Source: an uncultured Eubacteriales bacterium
GTDB taxonomy: Bacteria > Bacillota > Clostridia > Oscillospirales > CAG-382
Assembly: GCA_934446095.1 (NCBI GenBank)
Contig: CAKSDR010000011.1
Location: 1 to 42,646 of the forward strand
Reading direction: 5' to 3'
Length of the DNA: 42,646 bases
Shown: one piece after another, positions 32,686-40,180 of the stretch
How positions within the stretch are numbered: the first letter of the stretch is position 1
Layout of the letters: the number at the start of each line of letters is the position of its first letter
Notes under the pieces: model-generated
Told to the model about the DNA's origin: nothing
The model's database searches: none
The model's input: the letters and a program-made list of their open reading frames with translations, nothing else
Translations under genes and position numbers: made by a program

Positions 32686-33213
32686 ATGTCCGTATACTAT
32701 ATTAATACTTCACATCTCCCTCGAATCTGCGGCAAACTGCATGCCGGCGATGAGGTCTATCTTTCCGGAACGGTATATACTGCAAGGGACGCTGCGCATA
32801 AAAGAATTTTTTCTATTATGGAAAGCGGCGAAAAACTGCCTTTTGAAATAAAAAATGCCGTTATTTATTACGCGGGTCCGACTCCGGCAAGACCGGGCGC
32901 CGTTATCGGTTCATGCGGTCCTACTACAAGTTCGCGCATGGATAAATTTTCTCCGCGCCTTTTGGATATGGGCCTTTGCGCGATGATCGGCAAGGGGAAA
33001 AGGAACAAGGAAACGATCGACGCAATAAAACGCAACGGAAAAGTTTATTTCTGTGCGCTCGGAGGGGTCGGCGCGCTTGCGGCGCTTTGCATAAAGAAGT
33101 GCGAAGTTATAGCGTTTGAAGATCTTGGGTGTGAATCGGTAAAAAAACTTGAATTTGAAAATTTTCCGGTTTATGTGGCGATTGATTCATACGGGGAAAG
33201 TATTTTTAAGTAA
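32686..33213 (+). CDS. Fe-S hydro-lyase beta subunit (class I fumarase / tartrate dehydratase), orphan
   Basis: A 175-aa protein equal to the C-terminal catalytic half of class I fumarase or L(+)-tartrate dehydratase. GDEVYLSGTVYTARDAAHKR (21-40) and GPTTSSRMDKFSPRLL (78-93) are family signatures. The full enzyme needs an alpha subunit carrying the [4Fe-4S] cluster; none is encoded nearby. In fermentative Clostridia fumarase usually comes as adjacent alpha and beta genes, so this separation is odd. The ATG follows the DivIVA-like stop by 2 bp with a poor ribosome site, so it depends on coupling. Confidence 0.9.
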   Translation: MSVYYINTSHLPRICGKLHAGDEVYLSGTVYTARDAAHKRIFSIMESGEKLPFEIKNAVIYYAGPTPARPGAVIGSCGPTTSSRMDKFSPRLLDMGLCAMIGKGKRNKETIDAIKRNGKVYFCALGGVGALAALCIKKCEVIAFEDLGCESVKKLEFENFPVYVAIDSYGESIFK

Positions 33214-33225
33214 CATAATAACATA

Positions 33226-33258
33226 AAAATAAAGACGTTTACACGTCTTTATTTTTTT
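33226..33258. terminator. Bidirectional terminator between convergent genes
   Basis: Stem AATAAAGACGT / ACGTCTTTATT (33228-33238 with 33243-33253), loop TTAC. It ends the fumarase transcript on the plus strand; its 3' arm includes the last codons of the TepA-like gene on the minus strand. Confidence 0.88.
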
Positions 33259-33982
33259 TGCTTTCTGTAACCATGTTTTTAAGAGCCGAAAGTGCGTCCG
33301 AAAAACTGCCAACCGAATCTATAAGACCGATATTTACAGCTTCGGCAGCGTCAATTACGGAACCTACATCGGAGGCGAGTTCATCGGTATTTAACATGAG
33401 TTTTCTTAAAGTTTCTTTTTTTGCATGCGAGTGTCTTACTATAAAATCAATGATTCTTTCCTGCATTTTTGTAAAATATGAAAAGGTCTGGGGAACGCCT
33501 ATCACAAGACCGTTTAGCCTTACCGAATGAACAGTCATTGTGGCAGACGGCACAATAAATGACTTTTTTGTGCATACCGCGAGCGGCACGCCTATCGAAT
33601 GTCCGCCGCCGAGAACCAAAGATACCGTAGGCTTTTTCATTCCGGCTATCATTTCCGAAATTGCAAGGCCTGCTTCAACATCTCCGCCCATAGTATTCAA
33701 TAATATAAGAAGTCCGTCTATCTCCGGACTTTCCTCAACCGCAACAAGCTGAGGTATTATATGCTCGTATTTTGTTGATTTTGTCTGCGGGGAAACAACA
33801 TAATGCCCCTCAATTTGCCCTGCGATAATCATTGAATGGATTGTAACATTATTGTTTTTTGTAACAACGCAGCCTTGTTCTTCAATGATGTGATTTTTCA
33901 TTTCCGCATTTTTTAAAATGTCGCTTTCTTCTTCGTCAAATTGTTCCTGCGAAGTCTGTATATCGTTATTTTCATAATTCAT
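33239..33982 (-). CDS. tepA: ClpP-like serine protease of the TepA (YmfB) family
   Basis: A 247-aa protease of the ClpP/SppA clan. The nucleophile lies in LVLGGGHSIGVPLAV (Ser129) and the His in TMTVHSVR (His152). In B. subtilis TepA was reported to act in protein export and is a paralogue of ClpP; no ATPase partner is encoded here. The acidic N-terminal 45 residues are extra relative to ClpP. The ATG at 33982 follows GGAGA; the ATG-like start at 34051 is poorer. It is the last gene of the long prfA operon or is transcribed separately after the terminator at 33998-34048. Confidence 0.88.
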   Translation of the reverse strand: MNYENNDIQTSQEQFDEEESDILKNAEMKNHIIEEQGCVVTKNNNVTIHSMIIAGQIEGHYVVSPQTKSTKYEHIIPQLVAVEESPEIDGLLILLNTMGGDVEAGLAISEMIAGMKKPTVSLVLGGGHSIGVPLAVCTKKSFIVPSATMTVHSVRLNGLVIGVPQTFSYFTKMQERIIDFIVRHSHAKKETLRKLMLNTDELASDVGSVIDAAEAVNIGLIDSVGSFSDALSALKNMVTESKKNKDV

Positions 33983-33997
33983 ATAAAAAATCTCCAG

Positions 33998-34048
33998 AAA
34001 AAAAGTAAGTATACTTATTATCGGTGTTTTGATAAAAAATATACTTAC
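33998..34048 (-). terminator. Terminator between the M18 aminopeptidase and tepA
   Basis: Perfect 9-bp arms GTAAGTATA (34005-34013) and TATACTTAC (34040-34048) with an inner TTATC/GATAA stem, followed on the minus strand by seven T bases (34004-33998). It sits just before the tepA ribosome site, so tepA may depend on read-through. Confidence 0.78.
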
Positions 34049-34060
34049 CATAAAGATTAA

Positions 34061-35467
34061 TTATCTTTTGAAGAAAGAAAGAAACGCTTTATGCGCGGAA
34101 TACAGATCGGTTTTTGATATTATTTCAAACGGCGCATGCATTGAAAGAACCGGAACGCCGACGTCAACAGTATCAATGTTTTTTTCGGAAATATACATAG
34201 CAACGGTTCCGCCGCCGCCCTGATCCACTTTACCGAGTTCGCCTGTCTGCCATACGATACCGGCTTTGTCAAAAATGTTTCTTATTTCGGCAACATATTC
34301 TGCGGAAGCGTCGTTCGTAGAAGATTTGCCGCGCGCGCCCGTGAATTTCGTAACAACAATTCCCTTATTTACAAAACTTGAATTTTTTGCTTCGTATACG
34401 TCCGCGTAGTTCGGGTCAAACGCGGCATTTACGTCGGCCGAAAGGCACTTTGAATTTTCAAACATTTTATATTTGTTTACGCCCATGTTTTCGGCAATGT
34501 CGGAAAGAACATTGAAAAATGCGTACGATTTCATGCCGGTATTGCCTTCGCTGCCGACTTCTTCTTTATCGGCAAGAATTGTAATAAGCGTTTTTGAGGG
34601 AATTTTCTTTGACGCTTCGAGCGCTGATGTGACGATAGGATACGCGCATACCTTATCGTCGTGGCCGTATCCGCAAAGCATACTTCTGTCAAGACCCGCA
34701 TCTCTTACTTTTCCCGCGGGAACAAGGCACAATTCTGAGGAAAGAAAATCAGATTCGCAGATTCCGTAGCTTTCGTTTAATATAGAAAGAATGTTGAGTT
34801 TTATCTTTTCTGACACTTTTTCGTCATTATAAGGAACGGAGCCTGCAAGTATGTTAAGATTTTCCCCGGAAATAACTTTTGCTGCGGTTTTTGACATCTG
34901 ATCCTGAGCAAGATGCGGCAAAAGGTCTGTAATATAAAATACCGGATCGTCTTCCTTTTCACCTATAACTATATCGATTTTTGAGCCGTCTTTTTTTGCG
35001 ATAGTGCCGTGAAGCGCAAGGGGAAGGGCAGTCCATTGATATTTTTTTATTCCGCCGTAGTAATGCGTTTTGAAAAAGGCAAGTCCGGAATCTTCGTACA
35101 AGGGGCATTGTTTTAAATCAATTCTCGGACTGTCTATATGAGATACGGCGATGCTTACGCCGTTTTCAAGGCTTTCTTTTCCGAGAACGATAAGAAAAAT
35201 GGATTTACCGCGGTTGTTTACATAAAGTTTATCGCCGGCAGAATACTTTTTCCCGTATTCAAATTCCGTAAAACCACATTTTTCAGCCATTTTTTGCGTG
35301 ATTTTTACAGCCTCACGCTCGGTTTTTGCCTCACTTAAAAAGTTCTTATAGCCCTCGGCATACTTATATGCGTCGTCAATGTCGGATTTTGTCATTATCT
35401 CGTATGAGTTTTTCTTTTCCAAAAAAAGTTTTTCGCTTAAAAGTTCGCCTTTGGTTTTTTCTTTCAT
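34061..35467 (-). CDS. M18 family metalloaminopeptidase
   Basis: A 468-aa cytosolic zinc aminopeptidase (ApeA/ApeB type). The metal and active-site motifs are present: VSHIDSPRIDLK, DKEEVGSEGNTG and HAPFEIISKTDLY. Members cut acidic or neutral residues from peptide N-termini. AAAGGA lies 9 nt before the ATG at 35467. It follows the transglycosylase gene by 4 bp, so the two are co-transcribed. Confidence 0.94.
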   Translation of the reverse strand: MKEKTKGELLSEKLFLEKKNSYEIMTKSDIDDAYKYAEGYKNFLSEAKTEREAVKITQKMAEKCGFTEFEYGKKYSAGDKLYVNNRGKSIFLIVLGKESLENGVSIAVSHIDSPRIDLKQCPLYEDSGLAFFKTHYYGGIKKYQWTALPLALHGTIAKKDGSKIDIVIGEKEDDPVFYITDLLPHLAQDQMSKTAAKVISGENLNILAGSVPYNDEKVSEKIKLNILSILNESYGICESDFLSSELCLVPAGKVRDAGLDRSMLCGYGHDDKVCAYPIVTSALEASKKIPSKTLITILADKEEVGSEGNTGMKSYAFFNVLSDIAENMGVNKYKMFENSKCLSADVNAAFDPNYADVYEAKNSSFVNKGIVVTKFTGARGKSSTNDASAEYVAEIRNIFDKAGIVWQTGELGKVDQGGGGTVAMYISEKNIDTVDVGVPVLSMHAPFEIISKTDLYSAHKAFLSFFKR

Positions 35468-35471
35468 GATA

Positions 35472-36050
35472 TCATGTCCTTTCTGATACATTTTCCGAGT
35501 TTTTATAGTACAGTCTTTCATAGACTTCAACGGCATTATTTACTTTTTTTACGTAGTTTTCGGTTTCTTTGTACGGAATATTCATGAGCCTTCCGTTATT
35601 GTTGTATCTTTCGTCGGAAAGCCATTTGTTTACGGTTGTTCTTCCGGCATTATATGCCGCAAAAACAGTGTCCCATGAAACAAATTCCAACTGAAGCATG
35701 CTTAAAAAATATGTTCCGTATTTTATGTTCGTATCCGGGTCATAAAGGAGGGTTTTATTAAACTCCTCGCCGGTTTTTGTGCAAAGCCATTCAAATGTTT
35801 CCGGGGTAATCTGCATAAGACCTATCGCGCCTTTTTTTGATACGGCGTCGCTTTTAAACGAACTTTCGGTTCTTATTACGGAATATATTACAGATTCGGG
35901 AACGTTATAAATTTCGGAATATTTTTCTACAAATTCCGAATATTTTTTCGGATGTGAAGAACGAAGAATGCTGTCGTCGATAAACTCAAACGTAAACGCC
36001 GAAATTATAACAAGTATCAAAAGCCCTAAAATCGTTAGTGTCTTTTTCAT
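35472..36050 (-). CDS. Membrane-anchored lytic transglycosylase (SLT)
   Basis: A 192-aa murein hydrolase with an N-terminal membrane anchor (about residues 4-22) and an SLT domain. The catalytic Glu62 is in VIRTESSFKSDAVS, followed by GAIGLMQITPETF and the AAYNAG motif (here FAAYNAGRTTVNKWL). It cleaves glycan strands of peptidoglycan. GAGGAG lies 4 nt before the ATG at 36050. It sits after coaE in the prfA operon. Confidence 0.93.
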   Translation of the reverse strand: MKKTLTILGLLILVIISAFTFEFIDDSILRSSHPKKYSEFVEKYSEIYNVPESVIYSVIRTESSFKSDAVSKKGAIGLMQITPETFEWLCTKTGEEFNKTLLYDPDTNIKYGTYFLSMLQLEFVSWDTVFAAYNAGRTTVNKWLSDERYNNNGRLMNIPYKETENYVKKVNNAVEVYERLYYKNSENVSERT

Positions 36051-36065
36051 TTTTCTCCTCAAAAA

Positions 36066-36668
36066 TTATTTGCAATCGGTTTTTATTAATGCATGAAGTT
36101 TTTCGGCAAAATCTGAAAAAACCTCTTTGCTGTCATTGTTGTAAACAATGTAGTCGCACTTTTCGATATAAAACGAGTCGTCTTTTTGCGCAAGCATTCT
36201 TTTTTTTGCGTCGGATTCTTCAAGATTGTCGCGCTTTATAATTCTTTTTTCGCGCAGTTTTTTATCTGCAATAACGCCAACGGTAATATCGCACAACTCA
36301 TTTTCCCGGCTTTCGAAAAGCAAAGGCGCGTCAATTACGCATGCGGCAAAATTTTTGCTGCGGAAAAACTCAATTTTTGCATGTACTTGTTCGGTTATAT
36401 ATTTGTGAGTCACAAAATTAAGAAGCAGATGCTTTTTTTCATCGGAAAATGCGATATCCGCAAGTTTTTTTCGGATAAGTTCACCGTTTTGGTCAATAAT
36501 TTCATCTCCGAAGTTTTTGCGAAGTTCGGCAAGACATTCTGAACCGGGTTTTACGACAAGTTTCGATATTGCGTCTGTATCAATACAAGGATACCCAAGT
36601 TTTTCAAGTTCAATGCACAGGGTTCCTTTTCCGGCGCCCGTGGGTCCTGTTATTCCGATAATTTTCAT
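36066..36668 (-). CDS. coaE: Dephospho-CoA kinase
   Basis: A 200-aa kinase performing the last step of coenzyme A synthesis. The P-loop GPTGAGKGT (8-16) and the lid region RIIKRDNLEESDAKKRM are present. GGAG lies 7 nt before the ATG at 36668; the ATG-like start at 36689 is not supported. It is 17 bp after tsaC and 15 bp before the transglycosylase gene. Confidence 0.94.
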   Translation of the reverse strand: MKIIGITGPTGAGKGTLCIELEKLGYPCIDTDAISKLVVKPGSECLAELRKNFGDEIIDQNGELIRKKLADIAFSDEKKHLLLNFVTHKYITEQVHAKIEFFRSKNFAACVIDAPLLFESRENELCDITVGVIADKKLREKRIIKRDNLEESDAKKRMLAQKDDSFYIEKCDYIVYNNDSKEVFSDFAEKLHALIKTDCK

Positions 36669-36685
36669 ATGTTTCTCCAAAAAAA

Positions 36686-37744
36686 TCAAACGTTGATAAT
36701 ATGAAAGGCGGAGGCTTTCAGCAATCTGTTGAAAACCGCAAGGCGTATGCCGCTTTTATCGTTTAATATATGTACGTAAACTTTGTCGACCGATAAAGCG
36801 TCCGTTTCTCTCAATCTTGAAAAAATGCTCTGAGCCTGCTGAATAGGAGCGTCTTTTTTTCCTATGCACAAAAGATTTTTGTCATAAAGTTTGTTTATGT
36901 CTTCCGAAAAACATAATATCGCGCAGTTTTCGGATTCCTGCTTTTCGGAAAGAAAAGATATAACCTTTTCGTCTTCTCCTGTTACTAGAAAAACAGGGGA
37001 ACTCGGCGCGTAGTGCTTATATTTCATTCCCGGAGCGCATGCAACGTCTCCTTTTTTCATTTCGGAGAGAATTGCCGATGAAACGTTTACTTTTCCGAGT
37101 TTTTCGGTCAGCATTTCGAACGTTACGGCGCCGGGACGCAGCAGAACGGGAATATCTTCTTCAAGAGTTATAACCGTAGATTCGACTCCGACATCACATG
37201 GGCCGGAATCGATTATTGCGTCTACCTTGCCGTCGAGATCTGAAATCACATGCTGAGCCGATGTGGGACTCGGTCGGCCAGAAATATTTGCGGACGGAGC
37301 TGCGACAGGGACGCCGCACAGTTCCAGAAATTTATTTGCAACTTTATTTACCGGAATTCTTACGGCAACATTTTCAAGACCTGCGGTTACATTGTAAGGA
37401 ATGCACTCTCTTTTTTTCAGAATTACCGTTAATGGCCCCGGAATAAAGCATAAAACCTTTTGAAGTCTTGTGTTTTCTTTTGCAAAACAGTAGTTTTCGG
37501 CATTTTCAATTTTGTCAAGGTGAATTATCAAAGGATTGTCGCACGGGCGTCCTTTTGCTTTGAAAACATCATTTACCGCCTTTTCGCACAATGCGTTGGC
37601 GCCAAGCCCGTAAACCGTTTCGGTGGGGAAGCATACATTTCCTCCGCGCTTTATAATATCGGCGGCAACAGATAATTTTTCAATGTCGTCTTCCTGCGAA
37701 AGGTCGGGAGAAACTTTAAAAATTAATGTCTTATCAAGTATCAT
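36686..37744 (-). CDS. tsaC: L-threonylcarbamoyladenylate synthase (Sua5/YwlC type)
   Basis: A 352-aa enzyme making threonylcarbamoyl-AMP, the donor used by TsaD for the tRNA t6A modification. The N-terminal YrdC domain (about 15-210) has GGNVCFPTETVYGLGANAL and KGRPCDNPL; the C-terminal Sua5 domain (about 215-352) has MKYKHYAPSSPV. The ribosome site is weak. It follows prfA, a common order in Firmicutes; tsaD is about 15 kb away. Confidence 0.95.
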   Translation of the reverse strand: MILDKTLIFKVSPDLSQEDDIEKLSVAADIIKRGGNVCFPTETVYGLGANALCEKAVNDVFKAKGRPCDNPLIIHLDKIENAENYCFAKENTRLQKVLCFIPGPLTVILKKRECIPYNVTAGLENVAVRIPVNKVANKFLELCGVPVAAPSANISGRPSPTSAQHVISDLDGKVDAIIDSGPCDVGVESTVITLEEDIPVLLRPGAVTFEMLTEKLGKVNVSSAILSEMKKGDVACAPGMKYKHYAPSSPVFLVTGEDEKVISFLSEKQESENCAILCFSEDINKLYDKNLLCIGKKDAPIQQAQSIFSRLRETDALSVDKVYVHILNDKSGIRLAVFNRLLKASAFHIINV

Positions 37745-37771
37745 TTTAAATATATTCTCTTTTCTAATAAA

Positions 37772-38842
37772 TTAGAATTGACTGTTTTGCAGTCTTTGAG
37801 TTCTGTCGTATGTCAAAAGTGCGTCTATAACTTCCTGCAGATTTCCGTTCATGATAGAATCAAGCGAGTATAAAGTGAGCCCTATTCTGTGGTCGGTAAG
37901 ACGGCCCTGAGGAAAGTTGTATGTCCTTATACGTTCGCTTCTGTCGCCTGAACCCACCTGATTTTTTCGTTCGGTCGCAATTTCACGTTCCTGCTTCTCT
38001 TTTTCCATATCATATAACTTTGTCCGAAGCATTTTTATCGCTTTATCCCGGTTTTTGAACTGACTTCGCTCGTCCTGGCATTCAACGACAAGCCCTGAAG
38101 GTTTATGAAGGATTCTTACCGCGGAATCGGTTTTGTTTACATGCTGGCCTCCGGCTCCTCCGCTTCGGTAAGTGTCTATTTCCAAATCTGCGGGATTTAT
38201 TTCAATTTCAACTTCCTGAGCTTCCGGAAGAACCGCAACTGTAACGGCGGAAGTATGAATCCGTCCCTGCGTTTCGGTTTCGGGAACCCTCTGAACCCTG
38301 TGAACTCCGCTTTCAAATTTAAACCTTGAGTATGCGCCTTCGCCTTCTATGGAAAATGAAATTTCCTTATATCCGCCGAGTTCAGTTTCGTTTGCGGATA
38401 AAACTTCCGTTTTAAAACCTGCGCTTTCCGCATACATAGTATACATTCTGAAAAGTGAATTTGCGAACAACGCAGCTTCTTCACCGCCTGTTCCGGCGCG
38501 TATTTCAACGATTACGTTTTTGTCGTCGTCTTTGTCTTTCGGCAAAAGAAGAATTTTCAGTTCATCGGCGATTTTTGCAAGGTTTGATTTTTGAATTTTA
38601 CATTCCTCTTCGGCAAGTTCCTTCATTCCGGCGTCGCTTTCGCTCTGAAGAAGTTCTTTTGCCTGGGCAAAATCATTTTCACATTTGCAGTATTCGGAAT
38701 ATTTTTCCACAATAGGAGAGAGCAGTTTGTGCTCTCTCATCAGTCTTTTGAATTCTTCGTTGTTGCTGACAATGTCGGGGTCCGTAAGTTTCTGCCCGAT
38801 ATCGTTGAATTTTTTTACTGTTTCTTTAAGATTTTCAAACAT
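37772..38842 (-). CDS. prfA: Peptide chain release factor 1
   Basis: A 356-aa factor that ends translation at UAA and UAG. The stop-recognition motif PET (187-189) is in RVPETETQGRIHTS and the catalytic GGQ (231-233) in GGAGGQHVNKTDSAVR. Its length is normal. GGAG precedes the ATG. It follows the DUF951 gene by 16 bp. Confidence 0.97.
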   Translation of the reverse strand: MFENLKETVKKFNDIGQKLTDPDIVSNNEEFKRLMREHKLLSPIVEKYSEYCKCENDFAQAKELLQSESDAGMKELAEEECKIQKSNLAKIADELKILLLPKDKDDDKNVIVEIRAGTGGEEAALFANSLFRMYTMYAESAGFKTEVLSANETELGGYKEISFSIEGEGAYSRFKFESGVHRVQRVPETETQGRIHTSAVTVAVLPEAQEVEIEINPADLEIDTYRSGGAGGQHVNKTDSAVRILHKPSGLVVECQDERSQFKNRDKAIKMLRTKLYDMEKEKQEREIATERKNQVGSGDRSERIRTYNFPQGRLTDHRIGLTLYSLDSIMNGNLQEVIDALLTYDRTQRLQNSQF

Positions 38843-38858
38843 AGGATTTTTCTCCGGG

Positions 38859-39062
38859 TTATTTTATGCTTTTAACGTTTTTTTCAAGTTTTATTCTTGG
38901 AACAATGACCTCATGACCGCAGTTCGTGCATTTGATTTTTATGTCGCTTCCAGTTTTTAAAACAATAAATTCCTTTGCGTTTTTGCCGCAGGCATGATTT
39001 TTTTTCATCACAAGGACATTTCCCTGCGAAAATATTTTATTTTCCGTAAGATCACATCCCAA
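38859..39062 (-). CDS. DUF951 family zinc-ribbon-like protein
   Basis: Up to 67 aa, with the DUF951 pattern VLVMKKNHACG, then FIVLKTGSDIKIKCTNCGHEVIVPR and a basic tail. Cys residues of HACG and CTNC probably bind zinc; an RNA-binding or translation link is inferred from its place before prfA. The start is uncertain: TTG at 39062 has no ribosome site, while GTG at 39011 follows AGGGA by 9 nt but would remove the first beta strand. A sigma-A promoter (39098-39126) lies close upstream. Confidence 0.8.
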   Translation of the reverse strand: MGCDLTENKIFSQGNVLVMKKNHACGKNAKEFIVLKTGSDIKIKCTNCGHEVIVPRIKLEKNVKSIK

Positions 39063-39065
39063 CTT

Positions 39066-39079
39066 GTTTTTGCAAAAAC
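39066..39079. repeat. 14-bp perfect palindrome in the DUF951 leader
   Basis: GTTTTTGCAAAAAC is a perfect palindrome lying between the promoter and the possible TTG start. It may be an operator or a small leader hairpin. Confidence 0.5.
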
Positions 39080-39097
39080 TTTTTACTATAATATTAA

Positions 39098-39126
39098 ATT
39101 ATACCATACGAGAAAAAATATGTAAA
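39098..39126 (-). promoter_or_regulatory. Sigma-A promoter for the DUF951-prfA-tsaC operon
   Basis: On the minus strand TTTACA (39126-39121), 17-nt spacer, perfect TATAAT (39103-39098) with a TGG just upstream. Transcription would begin near 39091. Confidence 0.85.
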
Positions 39127-39165
39127 GACAAATATATGTATCAAAACCTCATTTTTCAAAGAAAA

Positions 39166-39197
39166 TTAACATTTTTTGCGGTTTTGTGTGTTATACT
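39166..39197 (+). promoter_or_regulatory. Possible extended -10 promoter for the stalk-domain protein
   Basis: TGTTATACT gives an extended -10 (TGn-TATACT, hexamer 39192-39197). TTAACA at 39166-39171 is 20 nt away, too far for a good -35. Weak call. Confidence 0.4.
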
Positions 39198-39232
39198 TAT
39201 ATAAAAACAACCGCAATAAGGAGGATTTTAAC

Positions 39233-40144
39233 ATGAAAAAAATGAGGGCAGTTCTTCTTACAGTATTGTCAGTGTGCCTTTTGCTCAGCACGACAAGCAC
39301 TTTTGCAGAAAGGATTGACGCTGTATTCAACACCGTAAGAATTGTATCCGACGGCAAAGTCATAACAGAAAAGAACAAGGATTATGAGCTTTATAACGGT
39401 TCAAAAGTTCCTTTCAGTATCGTATATTCCGGAACGACATATCTTCCGGTCAGAAAGATTTCCGAGACGCTGGGCTATGAAATAAAATGGGACGACAGTA
39501 CAAGAACCGTGTCTGTAAATTCTCCGAAAAAAGAGGAACCTGTTAAAAACGAAAACCGGTATGATTTTTTTGATACCGTATACGATTTCGGAAAACTTAA
39601 CGGTATCGATACTGCCGCCGAAACGTTTACCGTGAGAAGCATCGCTTACCATTACCGCGCAAAAGACGTAACCGACAATATGATAGAATCGTATAAGAAA
39701 AAACTTTCGGATGACGGATTTACCGAAGAAAAAAATAAGTGCGCAAATGTTGCCCCCGTGTATACAAAAGACGACATAAAAGTTACTTTGGACCTCGGCA
39801 TATATACTGACTTTGTGTATTGCATTACCGTTTCGGATATGAGAAAACCGGCATGCAACCACAAAAACTTCGCCGGAAACGGCGTGCTTCCGACATATTC
39901 TTCGGTGTTTACCGGAGAATACAGTTCCGCCGCAGGATATTATACTTACGCAGGTTCATGGGATACGTGGGGATGTACGGTCGATTACATATCACTTCTT
40001 GAAGAATGCGGATTTACGCTTACCAATGTTCAAGACGGCAAATTCGGAAACATTTTTTCATACATGAAAAGCGGAAAATCGGCGTCGTTCGGACTTTTAT
40101 CACACGGAACCGATCTTGCAATGTTTGATGTTATGTATAATTAA
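39233..40144 (+). CDS. Secreted protein with copper amine oxidase N-terminal (stalk) domain
   Basis: A 303-aa exported protein: a signal peptide (1-25, ending STTSTFA), a stalk domain of the copper amine oxidase N-terminal type (about 32-110, with YSGTTYLPVRKISETLGYEIKWD) and a C-terminal domain of about 180 residues with Cys, Trp and Tyr-rich segments that I do not recognise. The stalk domain is common in clostridial cell-surface proteins and probably has no catalytic role. AAGGAGGA lies just before the ATG at 39233. It is a single-gene unit closed by a strong terminator. Confidence 0.88.
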   Translation: MKKMRAVLLTVLSVCLLLSTTSTFAERIDAVFNTVRIVSDGKVITEKNKDYELYNGSKVPFSIVYSGTTYLPVRKISETLGYEIKWDDSTRTVSVNSPKKEEPVKNENRYDFFDTVYDFGKLNGIDTAAETFTVRSIAYHYRAKDVTDNMIESYKKKLSDDGFTEEKNKCANVAPVYTKDDIKVTLDLGIYTDFVYCITVSDMRKPACNHKNFAGNGVLPTYSSVFTGEYSSAAGYYTYAGSWDTWGCTVDYISLLEECGFTLTNVQDGKFGNIFSYMKSGKSASFGLLSHGTDLAMFDVMYN

Positions 40145-40150
40145 TAAAAG

Positions 40151-40180
40151 AAAAAACGGCTCAGATGAGCCGTTTTTTTA
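40151..40180. terminator. Bidirectional terminator after the stalk-domain gene
   Basis: Stem AAAAAACGGCTCA / TGAGCCGTTTTTT (40151-40163 with 40166-40178), followed by T bases. It serves both convergent genes; it abuts the stop of the second CorC gene. Confidence 0.9.

Noticed and set aside
32686..33213. Truncated or broken complete fumarase
   Set aside because: The beta reading frame is full length with its own start and a clean terminator. No remnant of an alpha domain is visible upstream, where the DivIVA-like gene is intact.
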